Part shown: piece after piece, positions 27,204-34,988 of the stretch | Numbering within the stretch: the first letter of the stretch is position 1 | Layout: every line of letters begins with the position of its first letter | The notes under the pieces: model-generated | Database searches by the model: none | Told to the model about the DNA's origin: nothing | What the model saw: only the letters and a program-made list of their open reading frames with translations | Made by a program: the position numbers and the translations under genes | Assembly: GCA_025210335.1 (NCBI GenBank) | Contig: JAOARY010000078.1 | Location: 1 to 64,000, forward strand | DNA: 64,000 nt | Source of the DNA: Peptostreptococcaceae bacterium | GTDB lineage: Bacteria; Bacillota; Clostridia; Peptostreptococcales; Peptostreptococcaceae | Direction of reading: 5' to 3'

Positions 27204-27434
27204 TTACTGCTTTATTCTTCTTAATGTAAGTACAAATAAAAGAGTAGTAATTCCAGCTCCAACTGCGGCTTCTGTTATAGCAAGATCTGGCGCATTTAAT
27301 TGTTGCCATAAAACTGCCATTACTAAACTATATACCATAAATACTATTATCGCACTTAATGTATCTTTTAAAATAGATACTGATATTGCAGAAAATATTA
27401 AAAAGCATAACATAATTTTCATAAACATTTCCAT
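27204..27434 (-). CDS. MbhD-like subunit (DUF4040, MrpA C-terminal homologue)
   Basis: About 76 residues with three membrane helices. The segment NAPDLAITEAAVGAGITTLL (residues about 47-66) is the DUF4040/MbhD signature and is normally part of the C-terminal region of MrpA. The third-codon ATG (27434) is preferred because AAAGGAGG lies seven bases upstream. This gene and the MbhE-like gene together supply what MrpA carries in one chain, so the operon is of the split Mbh-like layout. Confidence 0.85.
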   Translation of the reverse strand: MEMFMKIMLCFLIFSAISVSILKDTLSAIIVFMVYSLVMAVLWQQLNAPDLAITEAAVGAGITTLLFVLTLRRIKQ

Positions 27435-27466
27435 AAACATGCCTCCTTTTGAATTTTCTTTCTATA

Positions 27467-27745
27467 CTATTTTTTATTAGATTCATAATTAGAATTAGTA
27501 ATAAGATGAGTAGCTGTCGGATTAGTTATCCATAAGAATATTAAAACCAAGATAAGTTTAAATACCACAAAGATATCATTTGAGTAAAAGCAAAGTCCAA
27601 TCAATGAAAGTACAGCACCTAATGTGTCACATTTTGCAGCACCATGTGCTCTTTTAAAAAAATCATCAAATCTAAATAAACCAAGTGTTCCAACTATAAA
27701 AAAGAATAAACCTATAAATATCAGTATATTCGCAATTATCTGCAT
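27467..27745 (-). CDS. mrpG: Na+/H+ antiporter subunit MrpG
   Basis: 92 residues with three membrane helices and the clear MnhG/PhaG signature GTLGLFRFDDFFKRAHGAAK followed by DTLGAVLSLIG. It is one of the three small subunits (E, F, G) found in Mrp antiporters and in Mbh/Mbx complexes. It starts two bases after mrpF ends, consistent with one transcript. Confidence 0.92.
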   Translation of the reverse strand: MQIIANILIFIGLFFFIVGTLGLFRFDDFFKRAHGAAKCDTLGAVLSLIGLCFYSNDIFVVFKLILVLIFLWITNPTATHLITNSNYESNKK

Positions 27746-27747
27746 AA

Positions 27748-28014
27748 TTACATTCCTTCTTTCTTTCTATCCTTTATGAAATTTGATATAACTATTGATG
27801 CCAAAAAACTAATCATAGCATAAACCATTACAACATCTATAAAATACGTTTCTTTTAACAAAAATGATACAAAAGATATTAAAATAATTGTTTTAGTTCC
27901 TATAACATTTATGGCTATTAATCTATCACTATGAGTAGGTCCTTTTAATGCCCTTATCAAACATAAAAATATGGTTAAAGATAAGATCATAATACTAAGT
28001 TCCAAAATATTCAT
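27748..28014 (-). CDS. mrpF: Na+/H+ antiporter subunit MrpF
   Basis: 88 residues with three membrane helices. The segment RALKGPTHSDRLIAINVIGT (residues about 22-41) is the MnhF/PhaF signature R-x-x-x-G-P-x-x-x-D-R-x-x-A. It follows the second part of mrpE by one base, so the two are probably translationally coupled. Function within the complex is structural and needed for antiport. Confidence 0.92.
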   Translation of the reverse strand: MNILELSIMILSLTIFLCLIRALKGPTHSDRLIAINVIGTKTIILISFVSFLLKETYFIDVVMVYAMISFLASIVISNFIKDRKKEGM

Positions 28015-28015
28015 T

Positions 28016-28345
28016 TTAAATCTCCTCTAACTTTAAAAGTATCTTTTCAAATTTTGAATCATAAACACCATCTGCAAATTCTTTTTTTAAACAATGAATT
28101 TTATATATATTTTCTTTTAAATCTACCGTTATCGTACCTGGTGTTAACGTTATTGAGTTTGCAAATATGGTTTTATATAAATCTGATTTTAAACTTGTTT
28201 TATATGTTATTATACAAGAATCTGTTTTTTCTTTATAATTTAGTACAATTTTAGCTACTAAAAAATTTGCTATTATAACTTCTTTAATCAATATGATTGT
28301 ATACAAAAGCCATAAATAAAGTTTATTAAACAATTTCTTTCCCAC
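28016..28345 (-). CDS. mrpE: MrpE, C-terminal part (separated by an in-frame stop)
   Basis: About 109 residues from GTG 28345, or slightly shorter from a TTG four codons later, with AAAGGTGGG as possible ribosome site. It matches the second half of MrpE: a membrane helix, then ANSITLTPGTITVDLKENIY, the family signature. It is in the same frame as the upstream piece at 28349-28507 and separated from it only by a TAA and an AAG codon. Together the two pieces equal the normal MrpE length of about 160 residues. It may be a real two-gene split, a recent nonsense mutation, or a stop that is read through. Confidence 0.85.
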   Translation of the reverse strand: MGKKLFNKLYLWLLYTIILIKEVIIANFLVAKIVLNYKEKTDSCIITYKTSLKSDLYKTIFANSITLTPGTITVDLKENIYKIHCLKKEFADGVYDSKFEKILLKLEEI

Positions 28346-28348
28346 CTT

Positions 28349-28507
28349 TTAATTAAAATCATTTGTATCTATCATATCGTCTTTATTAAATTTATATACT
28401 AAAAAACAAATCACCGTTCCTAAAAATACCGATTCCATATTAATTCTTCCCTCTATTACATTCCAAAATAAAGTTAATAATGCGATTAACAATACATAAT
28501 TTCTCAT
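28349..28507 (-). CDS. mrpE: MrpE, N-terminal part, 52 residues
   Basis: The first gene of the Mrp-type operon, with AGGAGT four bases before its ATG. It encodes two short membrane segments, LLIALLTLFWNVIEGR and ESVFLGTVICFLVYKF, which match the MrpE N-terminus (helix, Trp, short loop, F-L-x-G). It ends at TAA 28349-28351, two codons before the frame continues as the MrpE C-terminal part. Its sequence quality and ribosome site argue against simple decay. Confidence 0.75.
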   Translation of the reverse strand: MRNYVLLIALLTLFWNVIEGRINMESVFLGTVICFLVYKFNKDDMIDTNDFN

Positions 28508-28604
28508 AATACTCCTCCTTTTAATAATTTATTCTATTTTATTTTTTATATATAATTTATTTTTTATCAATTATATTTTGCACACAAAAATCTCAATTTA
28601 TATC

Positions 28605-28623
28605 TTTGCAATTTTTATGCCAA
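28605..28623 (-). promoter_or_regulatory. Sigma-54 (RpoN) promoter of the Mrp-type operon
   Basis: On the minus strand the sequence TTGGCATAAAAATTGCA has the -24 TGGCA and -12 TTGCA elements with five bases between, so GG and GC are spaced as in the sigma-54 consensus. Transcription would start near 28596, about 90 bases before the first mrpE piece. Confidence 0.8.
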
Positions 28624-28701
28624 TTTTTTATTTTTTCATCATCATCCCCTTAATTCAAACGTTTCAATAAAAAAAATATTTTTTTTCACTTAATTATCAC
28701 A

Positions 28702-28752
28702 TAAAAAAAGAGAATAAAAAAAGTCTTTTTCGGGAAAACTTTTTCATTCTCT
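28702..28752 (-). terminator. Terminator of the sigma-54 activator gene
   Basis: On the minus strand AGAGAATGAAAAAGT pairs with ACTTTTTTTATTCTCT, followed by seven T. It lies between the activator sites and the sigma-54 promoter, so it stops read-through from the activator gene into the antiporter operon. Confidence 0.8.
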
Positions 28753-28761
28753 ATTATATTT

Positions 28762-28840
28762 TGTTTCATTTCGAAACACTGTTGCTATTTTAACTTTTCA
28801 TTGTGTTTCATTTTGAAACTCACTGTTTCATTTCGAAACA
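28762..28840. promoter_or_regulatory. Three palindromic upstream activator sites
   Basis: TGTTTC-N5-GAAACA occurs at 28762-28778 and 28824-28840, and a one-mismatch copy, TGTTTC-N5-GAAACT, at 28804-28820. Start-to-start distances are 42 and 20 bases, near whole helical turns. They lie 140-220 bases upstream of the sigma-54 promoter and directly after the activator gene, as expected for enhancer sites bound by that activator. Confidence 0.8.
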
Positions 28841-28845
28841 TTTTT

Positions 28846-30846
28846 TTATGTCGTTTTGTCAAAAATATAACCAAGTTTATATTTTTCTATTTTTCTATAT
28901 AAAGTCGTTCTTCCAATACCTAAAACTTTTGAAGTAAGTGCTATATTCCCACTTAATTCTTCTAAAGTCTTTTCTATTGCAATTTTTTCAATTTCACCAA
29001 GAGTTAATAATTCATTTTTTAAATTTAAATTATTAGCCAAATTATTTTTTTTCATATAAGAAGGTAGATGATTATATGTTATTACTTCATCTTCTTCAGC
29101 CATATTTACAACTAATTGCATTACATTTTGCAACTCTCTTACATTCCCTGGCCAATCATATTTTTTCATATATTTATAAAAATCATCACTTATACCAGAT
29201 ATATTTTTATTTATTTTTTTTGAAAATTTATCTTTAAAATAATTTATAAAAATCTTTATATCTTCTCTTCTTTCTTTAAGTGATGGTGTTGTAATAGGCA
29301 TAACATTTAATCTATAATACAAATCTTCTCTAAAATTTCCTCTTTCTACTTCTTCCTTCAAATCCTTATGCGTCGCAGCTATAACTCTTACATCTGTTGG
29401 AATTACATTATGTCCTCCAACTCTTACTATTGATTTTGTTTCCAAAACCCTAAGTAAATTAGCCTGTGTATCTAGTGGCATATCTCCTATTTCATCTAAA
29501 AATATCGTTCCTTCATCTGCCAGTTCAAATTTTCCTGGATGACCACCTCTTTTGGCACCTGTAAAAGCACCTTCTACATAACCAAACAATTCACTTGCAA
29601 CAAGTTCTCTTGGGATAGCTCCACAGTTTATAAATACAAAAGGTTTATTCTTTCTTGGGCTTTCATTATGTATAGCCTGTGCAAATAATTCTTTTCCTGT
29701 ACCACTTTCCCCATGCAATAATACAGTAGTTGTACTTTTGGCTGCTTTTTTTGCTATTTTCTTTGCTTCTACAATTGATTTAGAACTACCTATTATATCA
29801 TCAAAATTAAAAATAGCTTCAGCTCCAACTATTCTGTTAACAAGAGTGGGTATAGTCTTTGATTTCCTAAAACTAAGAAGCACACCATCAACCTTATTAT
29901 CACCAGTCTCATCAATAGGTGTAAGATTAACTATACAATATATTTTTTTTCCAGTACCATCTTTAAAATACATCTCATATTCTTCATATTTTTTCCAACT
30001 TTTTATTATATCTTCAACTAAATTAAAGCTTTTAAAACTAATCTTATCTTTTATATTTGTACCGATTATTTCATTATCATAAGATAATAATTTCTTTGCA
30101 AAACCATTTATATCTCTTATCTTACCTTTACTATCTATACCTATTATTCCTTCTGATATCGATTCCATAAGTGCAAATAAATGCGTATTTGTTTTTAATA
30201 ATCTTTTATTTATTTTATCTAATTCTAATTCATTTTTTATAGCATCTGCTGCTGCAATTACCATCCCTAAAGTATGTGGATGAACCTTATCACATGGACC
30301 TGTAACACTTATGATTCCTAAAATTTCATTATTTTTATCTCTTATTGGACATGCCGAAGAAGTCCAATTATGATATTGCTTTGAAAAATGTTCTCCACCA
30401 AGTACCTGTACAGGTATTTTTTTTATAAGTGCTAAACCAATAGCATTAGTTCCTATTGCTCTTTCTGAAGAATTTACTCCTTTTTGAAGACTGAAATTTC
30501 CATATTTGTCAAGTTGGCTATTTCCCAAAACTTCAAGTACATAACCATCTTTATCTGAAAATCGAACCATTAAACCTGTATCTCCAACTAATTCATATAT
30601 ATAATTTAGTTTAGGTTTTGCTATATCAAGTACTGGTTTCATATCTTTATATCTTTTATTTAATTCTTTTTTACTTAACTTGATTTCAGTATTTTCTTCT
30701 ATAGGATCAACCTTGTATTCTTTAGATCTAATCCAAGAATCTGCTATTAATTTTCTAACATATAAATTATTGATTTTTCCTGTTTTAATAAATTCATTCC
30801 ATGCTTTTATACTATGTTCATTTTTATCAAGAAGTACTTGTGGCAT
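28846..30846 (-). CDS. Sigma-54-dependent transcriptional activator (AcoR-like: GAF, PAS, AAA+, Fis HTH)
   Basis: About 666 residues: an N-terminal GAF-type sensor domain (about 60-205), a PAS domain (about 220-330), a central AAA+ domain with Walker A GESGTGKE, the sigma-54 contact loop EGAFTGA and Walker B TIFLDEIGD, and a C-terminal Fis-type helix-turn-helix near the end (NIALTSKVLGIGRTTLYRKI). The ATG at 30846 is preferred over 30876 because AAAGGAAG lies upstream. It has the AcoR/DhaR architecture, but the signal is unknown. The sites downstream of it and the sigma-54 promoter indicate that it activates the Mrp-type operon. Confidence 0.93.
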   Translation of the reverse strand: MPQVLLDKNEHSIKAWNEFIKTGKINNLYVRKLIADSWIRSKEYKVDPIEENTEIKLSKKELNKRYKDMKPVLDIAKPKLNYIYELVGDTGLMVRFSDKDGYVLEVLGNSQLDKYGNFSLQKGVNSSERAIGTNAIGLALIKKIPVQVLGGEHFSKQYHNWTSSACPIRDKNNEILGIISVTGPCDKVHPHTLGMVIAAADAIKNELELDKINKRLLKTNTHLFALMESISEGIIGIDSKGKIRDINGFAKKLLSYDNEIIGTNIKDKISFKSFNLVEDIIKSWKKYEEYEMYFKDGTGKKIYCIVNLTPIDETGDNKVDGVLLSFRKSKTIPTLVNRIVGAEAIFNFDDIIGSSKSIVEAKKIAKKAAKSTTTVLLHGESGTGKELFAQAIHNESPRKNKPFVFINCGAIPRELVASELFGYVEGAFTGAKRGGHPGKFELADEGTIFLDEIGDMPLDTQANLLRVLETKSIVRVGGHNVIPTDVRVIAATHKDLKEEVERGNFREDLYYRLNVMPITTPSLKERREDIKIFINYFKDKFSKKINKNISGISDDFYKYMKKYDWPGNVRELQNVMQLVVNMAEEDEVITYNHLPSYMKKNNLANNLNLKNELLTLGEIEKIAIEKTLEELSGNIALTSKVLGIGRTTLYRKIEKYKLGYIFDKTT

Positions 30847-30889
30847 ATAAATCTTCCTTTCAACAAAATAACTCACTTTTTAACCCTAC

Positions 30890-30919
30890 AAAAAAACTGA
30901 AATTGAAAAACAATTTCAG
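30890..30919 (-). terminator. Terminator between the PAS protein and activator genes
   Basis: CTGAAATTG pairs with CAATTTCAG around five bases and is followed by seven T on the minus strand. It would separate the PAS/GGDEF-like gene from the activator gene, or attenuate a shared transcript. Confidence 0.85.
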
Positions 30920-30926
30920 CTAAAAA

Positions 30927-31814
30927 TCACTCTATAAAACCCTTATTTTGATTATCTTTTAATGAATTTTCTATTCTATCTATAAAACTTTTATAATCTT
31001 CATATTTCTTTAGGGTTAACGTTTTTGATATAGTTTTAGCTTTTACAATATTATATTCTGAGATTCTTACAAATGAATTATTTGCAAAATTTTCTAATTT
31101 TTTAGAAAGCATCTCACAAGGAGTCTTGTTCATCTTTGGAATTATAACAACAAATGAGTCCTCATTCCACCTACAAACAGTTGCTTCTCTACCAGAATTA
31201 ATTGTTAAAGTCTTAGATACTCTCCTTAAAATCTTATCTCTTATTAAAGATTTATGTCTATAATATATTTGAGAAAGATTTTCTATCTCTATAATTATAG
31301 CACATAATGGAGTTTCATTTTCTTTACTCTCTTTTACTGAATTTTCAATTTTTTTAACACCATATCTTTTATTTAATAATTTTGTAATTTCATCTGTAAA
31401 AGACAATCTTGTCAATTCTTGTATTTTATCTATTTTCATTAATTTTTCATTTCTATCTGAAAATACAGCAATTGTACCTTCTTGATTTGTTTGTTTATTT
31501 ATATATGGATAAGCTTTTAAGTTTACTGGTATCACATGTCCTTTTTTATGATTCATATAAATATCACATGCTTTTATCCTCTTTGTAGTTGCAACTTTTT
31601 TTAAAATACATTCATCTGTGTACATTCCATTTCCATCTTCATCCAAAAAATTCAGTGGCCCATTTAAACAATTATGTCCCAATACTTCATTTTCTTTAAA
31701 ACCTGTTATTCTACTTGCACTTTCATTCCAAAATATTATATTCATACAGCTATCAACAACATATACACCTTCATATAAATTTTCTAAAAAATCTTGAATA
31801 AATAATATTTCCAT
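30927..31814 (-). CDS. PAS domain protein with degenerate GGDEF domain
   Basis: 295 residues. An N-terminal PAS domain (about 5-115) includes a Cys-bearing loop (GHNCLNGPLNFLDEDGNG, DECIL), and a C-terminal part (about 135-285) has GGDEF-domain architecture. The signature that should read GGDEF is NEDSF (in CRWNEDSFVVII), and the substrate-binding Asn/Asp motif is also lost, so diguanylate cyclase activity is unlikely. It may act as a sensor or nucleotide-binding adaptor. It is adjacent to, and on the same strand as, the sigma-54 activator, with a terminator in between. Confidence 0.85.
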   Translation of the reverse strand: MEILFIQDFLENLYEGVYVVDSCMNIIFWNESASRITGFKENEVLGHNCLNGPLNFLDEDGNGMYTDECILKKVATTKRIKACDIYMNHKKGHVIPVNLKAYPYINKQTNQEGTIAVFSDRNEKLMKIDKIQELTRLSFTDEITKLLNKRYGVKKIENSVKESKENETPLCAIIIEIENLSQIYYRHKSLIRDKILRRVSKTLTINSGREATVCRWNEDSFVVIIPKMNKTPCEMLSKKLENFANNSFVRISEYNIVKAKTISKTLTLKKYEDYKSFIDRIENSLKDNQNKGFIE

Positions 31815-32207
31815 AATAAAAACTATATAAAATTGAATATATTATAAACAATTTTATTCGCACATAAATAAATGTACATAATAGTATCCCTACAATACTA
31901 TACCTTAAGTCAAAGGTAGCTTATTCACTTCCTTTCTTAAATCAAGCAATTATTTTCTTGTAGAGTAATCACTTAATAATATTCTATTGAATTTATCAAA
32001 ATAAATCCATTTTATTTCTCTTCAAATCCAGTCTAAATAAAGTATATCATATTATATAGCGTGTTTTATTCGTATTTATAATATTTATATCTATCGACCC
32101 AGTATATTTAATGCTGTATTTTATAAATATATTTTTTTATATAATTTTTTTATTTTGCATCATGCAAAATTTATTCTTTAACTTTCTATATTTATTTTGG
32201 TCAAAAA
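31815..32207. other. Intergenic region with two palindromes
   Basis: About 390 bases without a convincing gene. A hairpin with arms ATAGTAT and ATACTAT (31881-31901) lies 70 bases upstream of the PAS gene. A perfect 19-base palindrome, ATTTTGCATCATGCAAAAT, lies at 32152-32170 and could be an operator. A short plus-strand frame at 32111-32299 is AT-rich, has no ribosome site and is not annotated. Confidence 0.4.
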
Positions 32208-32286
32208 TAAAAACTCTCTACAAATCTAATAATTGTATTATACCCTTCGTTTTATATAATCCAAAAATTATTTTTCATAGAGAGTC
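32208..32286 (-). terminator. Terminator of the copA-copZ operon
   Basis: On the minus strand ACTCTCTA pairs with TAGAGAGT, followed by TTTTATTTTT; an inner AT-rich stem lies within. It is the same two-tier layout as at 8093 and 9684 and lies 34 bases after the copZ stop. Confidence 0.65.
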
Positions 32287-32319
32287 CTTAATGAAGTAAT
32301 TTTATTTTTCAAATTTAAA

Positions 32320-32526
32320 TTATTTTATTTCTATAACATCAAAACCAATGTCTTCTATTGCATTTTTTATAGTTTCATCTGAAATATCTGTTTTAAATTC
32401 TACTTTTGCACTATTATTTTCTAAACTAACTTCTAAAAAATTTAATTCTCCTAAAGATTTTAATTCACTTTCAACTGCTGCTGTACAATGACTACAAGTC
32501 ATTCCTTGTATTTTTATTATTTTCAT
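32320..32526 (-). CDS. copZ: Copper chaperone CopZ (HMA domain)
   Basis: 68 residues forming a single heavy-metal-associated domain. The copper-binding motif GMTCSHC lies at residues 8-14 and the fold pattern beta-alpha-beta-beta-alpha-beta is evident. It delivers Cu(I) to CopA in the cytoplasm. An AAGGGGTG ribosome site precedes the ATG. It follows copA by 12 bases on the same strand, so the two form an operon. Confidence 0.93.
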   Translation of the reverse strand: MKIIKIQGMTCSHCTAAVESELKSLGELNFLEVSLENNSAKVEFKTDISDETIKNAIEDIGFDVIEIK

Positions 32527-32538
32527 TTAAAACACCCC

Positions 32539-34767
32539 TTAGTCAATTTTTTTATTTCTAAGCCTTAAAGCATTCGATACAACTGAAACAGAACTAAATG
32601 CCATTGCTGTTCCTGCAACCATAGGATTTAATAAAAATCCATTATAATAATATAATATTCCCATCGCAATTGGAATACCTATTATATTATATATAAATGC
32701 CCAAAATAAATTTTGTTTTATATTTGTTATTGTTTTTTTACTTAAATTTATTGCTTTATATACTTGATTTAAATTATCTTTCATTAAAACTATTCCAGCA
32801 GATTCAACTGCAATATGTGTTCCTGAGCCAATAGCAATCCCAACATCAGCCTGCATAAGTGCAGGAGAATCATTTATTCCATCTCCGACCATAGCAACAA
32901 CTTTGGATTCTTCTTGTAATTCTTTAACTTTATTTGATTTGTCTTCAGGCAAAACTTCTGAAAAAACTCTATCTATATTAACTTTTTTAGCTATATATTG
33001 TGCAGTTTTTTTGTTATCTCCTGTAACCATAATAACTTCAAGTCCCAATGATTTTAATTTCTTTATAGCTTCTATACTAGTCTTTTTAATTTCATCACTA
33101 ACAGAAATAACACCTTTAAATTTTTCGTTTATTGCTAATAATAATATTGTTTTTCCTTGGTTTTGTAACTCTATTATAATATCGTCTTTTAATTTTATAT
33201 TTTTTTCTTTAAAAAGATTATAGCTACCAACCAATATCTTTTTGTTTTCATATTTATATTCAATACCTTTTCCTGATATATCATTAAATTCAAATACTTC
33301 CTTATAATCAATGTCTTTTTGCTTAAAATAATTATTTATAGCTTTTGCAATTGGATGATTTGAATTTCGTTCTCCAGAATATAATATACTCAAAAATTCT
33401 TTTTCTTCTATATCAAAAACTTTTATATCACTTAATTCTGGTTTTCCTTTTGTAATTGTACCTGTTTTGTCTAATAAAACAGCATTCACTTTATGCGCTA
33501 TTTCTAATGACTCTCCACCTTTTATAAGAATTCCTTCTTTTGCCCCTCTACCAGTTGATACCATAATTGCAGTAGGAGTTGCAAGACCAAGTGCACAAGG
33601 ACACGCAATCACAAGAACTGCTACGAATATTTTTAGAGCAAATGAAAAATCATTCATATTTATATACCAAAATAAAAAACTTATAATGGCTAATGTGATA
33701 ACCGTTGGTACAAAATAATAAGATACCAAATCTGCTGTTTTTGCAATTGGAGCTTTTGATGTTTGTGCATCTTCAACCAATTTTATAATTTTTGCTAACA
33801 ATGTATCTTTTCCTACTTTATCAGCTTTTAATTTAAGTACTCCATTTTGATTTAATGTCCCACCAAAAACATTATCATCAATAAGTTTATTTATTGGTAT
33901 ACTTTCTCCACTTATCATGGATTCATCTACATAAGAACTACCTTCTATAACAACTGAATCCACAGGTATTGAATCTCCTGGTTTCACCAATATAATATCA
34001 CCAACTTCAATTTCTTCTATTGGTATTTGTATCTCTTTTCCATCATGTATAACTGTTGCTTTTTTTGGTGCTAAATTCATAAGTGCTTTTATAGCTTTTG
34101 ATGTTTTTCCTTTTGATTTTGATTCTAAATATTTACCTAGTAATATAAGCGCTATTATAACACCACTCGATTCATAATAAAGATGTGTTGACATAGAAAC
34201 TTCGCCGATATAGATTTCATATGTTGAATACAAACTATATAAAAAAGCTGATCCTGTACCTATTGAAACTAATGTGTCCATATTTGGACTTCCTCTAAAT
34301 AATGAAGGTATTCCTATCCTAAAAAATTTAGATCCGCATATAAGTATTGGTATGACTAAAATCAATTGTATAAGTGCAAAATTCAGAGGATTTTCATTAC
34401 TAGAAATGATTTTAGGCATAGTTAACCCAGCCATTTCTCCCATTGATATTATAAATAGAGGAATCGCAAAACTTATAGCAACAAAAAATTTCTTCTTCAT
34501 TAAAATCATTTCTTTTTCTTGTTTATCTTGGTGTTCATCAACATTATCCTTTTCTATATCCAAAGGAACAAAACCTAACTTCTTAATATATGCTTTTATT
34601 TGAGATATTCTAATTTCTTGGTCATCATAAATTATTTTAGATTTTCCTGTAGTTAAATTTACTGCAATTTCTTTAACACCTTCTTTTTTTGATAGAACTC
34701 TTTCAATCCTAGAAGAACAAGCCGCACAACTCATACCTTCAATTGGGATTGTTATTTCTCTAATCAT
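32539..34767 (-). CDS. copA: Copper-exporting P1B-type ATPase CopA
   Basis: About 742 residues. One N-terminal metal-binding domain with GMSCAAC (about residues 11-17) precedes the ATPase core. Landmarks are the transmembrane CPC motif (about 389-391), phosphorylation motif DKTGT (about 433-437), HP motif in NSNHPIAKA, and GDGINDSPAL in the hinge. It pumps Cu(I) out of the cell using ATP. The ATG at 34767 has AAGGGGTG upstream; a GTG three codons earlier is possible. A single N-terminal domain is at the short end for Firmicute CopA, which often has two. It is cotranscribed with copZ. Confidence 0.95.
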   Translation of the reverse strand: MIREITIPIEGMSCAACSSRIERVLSKKEGVKEIAVNLTTGKSKIIYDDQEIRISQIKAYIKKLGFVPLDIEKDNVDEHQDKQEKEMILMKKKFFVAISFAIPLFIISMGEMAGLTMPKIISSNENPLNFALIQLILVIPILICGSKFFRIGIPSLFRGSPNMDTLVSIGTGSAFLYSLYSTYEIYIGEVSMSTHLYYESSGVIIALILLGKYLESKSKGKTSKAIKALMNLAPKKATVIHDGKEIQIPIEEIEVGDIILVKPGDSIPVDSVVIEGSSYVDESMISGESIPINKLIDDNVFGGTLNQNGVLKLKADKVGKDTLLAKIIKLVEDAQTSKAPIAKTADLVSYYFVPTVITLAIISFLFWYINMNDFSFALKIFVAVLVIACPCALGLATPTAIMVSTGRGAKEGILIKGGESLEIAHKVNAVLLDKTGTITKGKPELSDIKVFDIEEKEFLSILYSGERNSNHPIAKAINNYFKQKDIDYKEVFEFNDISGKGIEYKYENKKILVGSYNLFKEKNIKLKDDIIIELQNQGKTILLLAINEKFKGVISVSDEIKKTSIEAIKKLKSLGLEVIMVTGDNKKTAQYIAKKVNIDRVFSEVLPEDKSNKVKELQEESKVVAMVGDGINDSPALMQADVGIAIGSGTHIAVESAGIVLMKDNLNQVYKAINLSKKTITNIKQNLFWAFIYNIIGIPIAMGILYYYNGFLLNPMVAGTAMAFSSVSVVSNALRLRNKKID

Positions 34768-34838
34768 TTTTTTCACCCCTTATAAAAATTTTTTTAATTC
34801 TTAAATACTTGATAATAATTATTATTAATATTTACACC

Positions 34839-34869
34839 ATTATAACACATATACCCCCCATAAGTATAT
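34839..34869 (-). promoter_or_regulatory. Candidate copA promoter and metal-regulator site
   Basis: On the minus strand a TATAAT box (34839-34844) lies just downstream of a partly symmetric site, ATATAC-N9-GTATAT (34849-34869), whose centre holds six consecutive C/G. The TACCCC half resembles CsoR operators, but the second half lacks the GGGG. No csoR or copY gene is in the window. Confidence 0.4.
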
Positions 34870-34888
34870 CTTTTATTCTTAAATTTTG

Positions 34889-34917
34889 TTGACAAACAAA
34901 ATCCGCTTGTATACAAT
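34889..34917 (+). promoter_or_regulatory. Promoter of the tetR-RND operon
   Basis: TTGACA at 34889-34894 and TACAAT at 34912-34917 with 17-base spacing form a strong housekeeping promoter. It reads toward the TetR gene and the efflux genes behind it. Confidence 0.8.
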
Positions 34918-34933
34918 ATAGTAGTAATATTAT

Positions 34934-34946
34934 TGAACATTGTTCA
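34934..34946. promoter_or_regulatory. TetR-type operator
   Basis: TGAACATTGTTCA is a perfect palindrome with six-base arms. It lies about 17 bases after the -10 box, around +10 to +22, so a bound repressor would block transcription. It is presumably the site of the TetR protein encoded 43 bases downstream. Confidence 0.7.
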
Positions 34947-34988
34947 GTTTTTTTATTTTATTTTTATTTAAAGAAAGAAGTGAGTGTT

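Noticed and set aside
27124-27309. 61-codon frame overlapping the MbhD- and MbhE-like genes
   Set aside because: It is an out-of-frame shadow of two well-supported membrane subunits.
32111-32299. 62-codon plus-strand frame
   Set aside because: It is rich in Phe, Ile and Leu from AT-rich DNA, overlaps the cop terminator and has no ribosome site.
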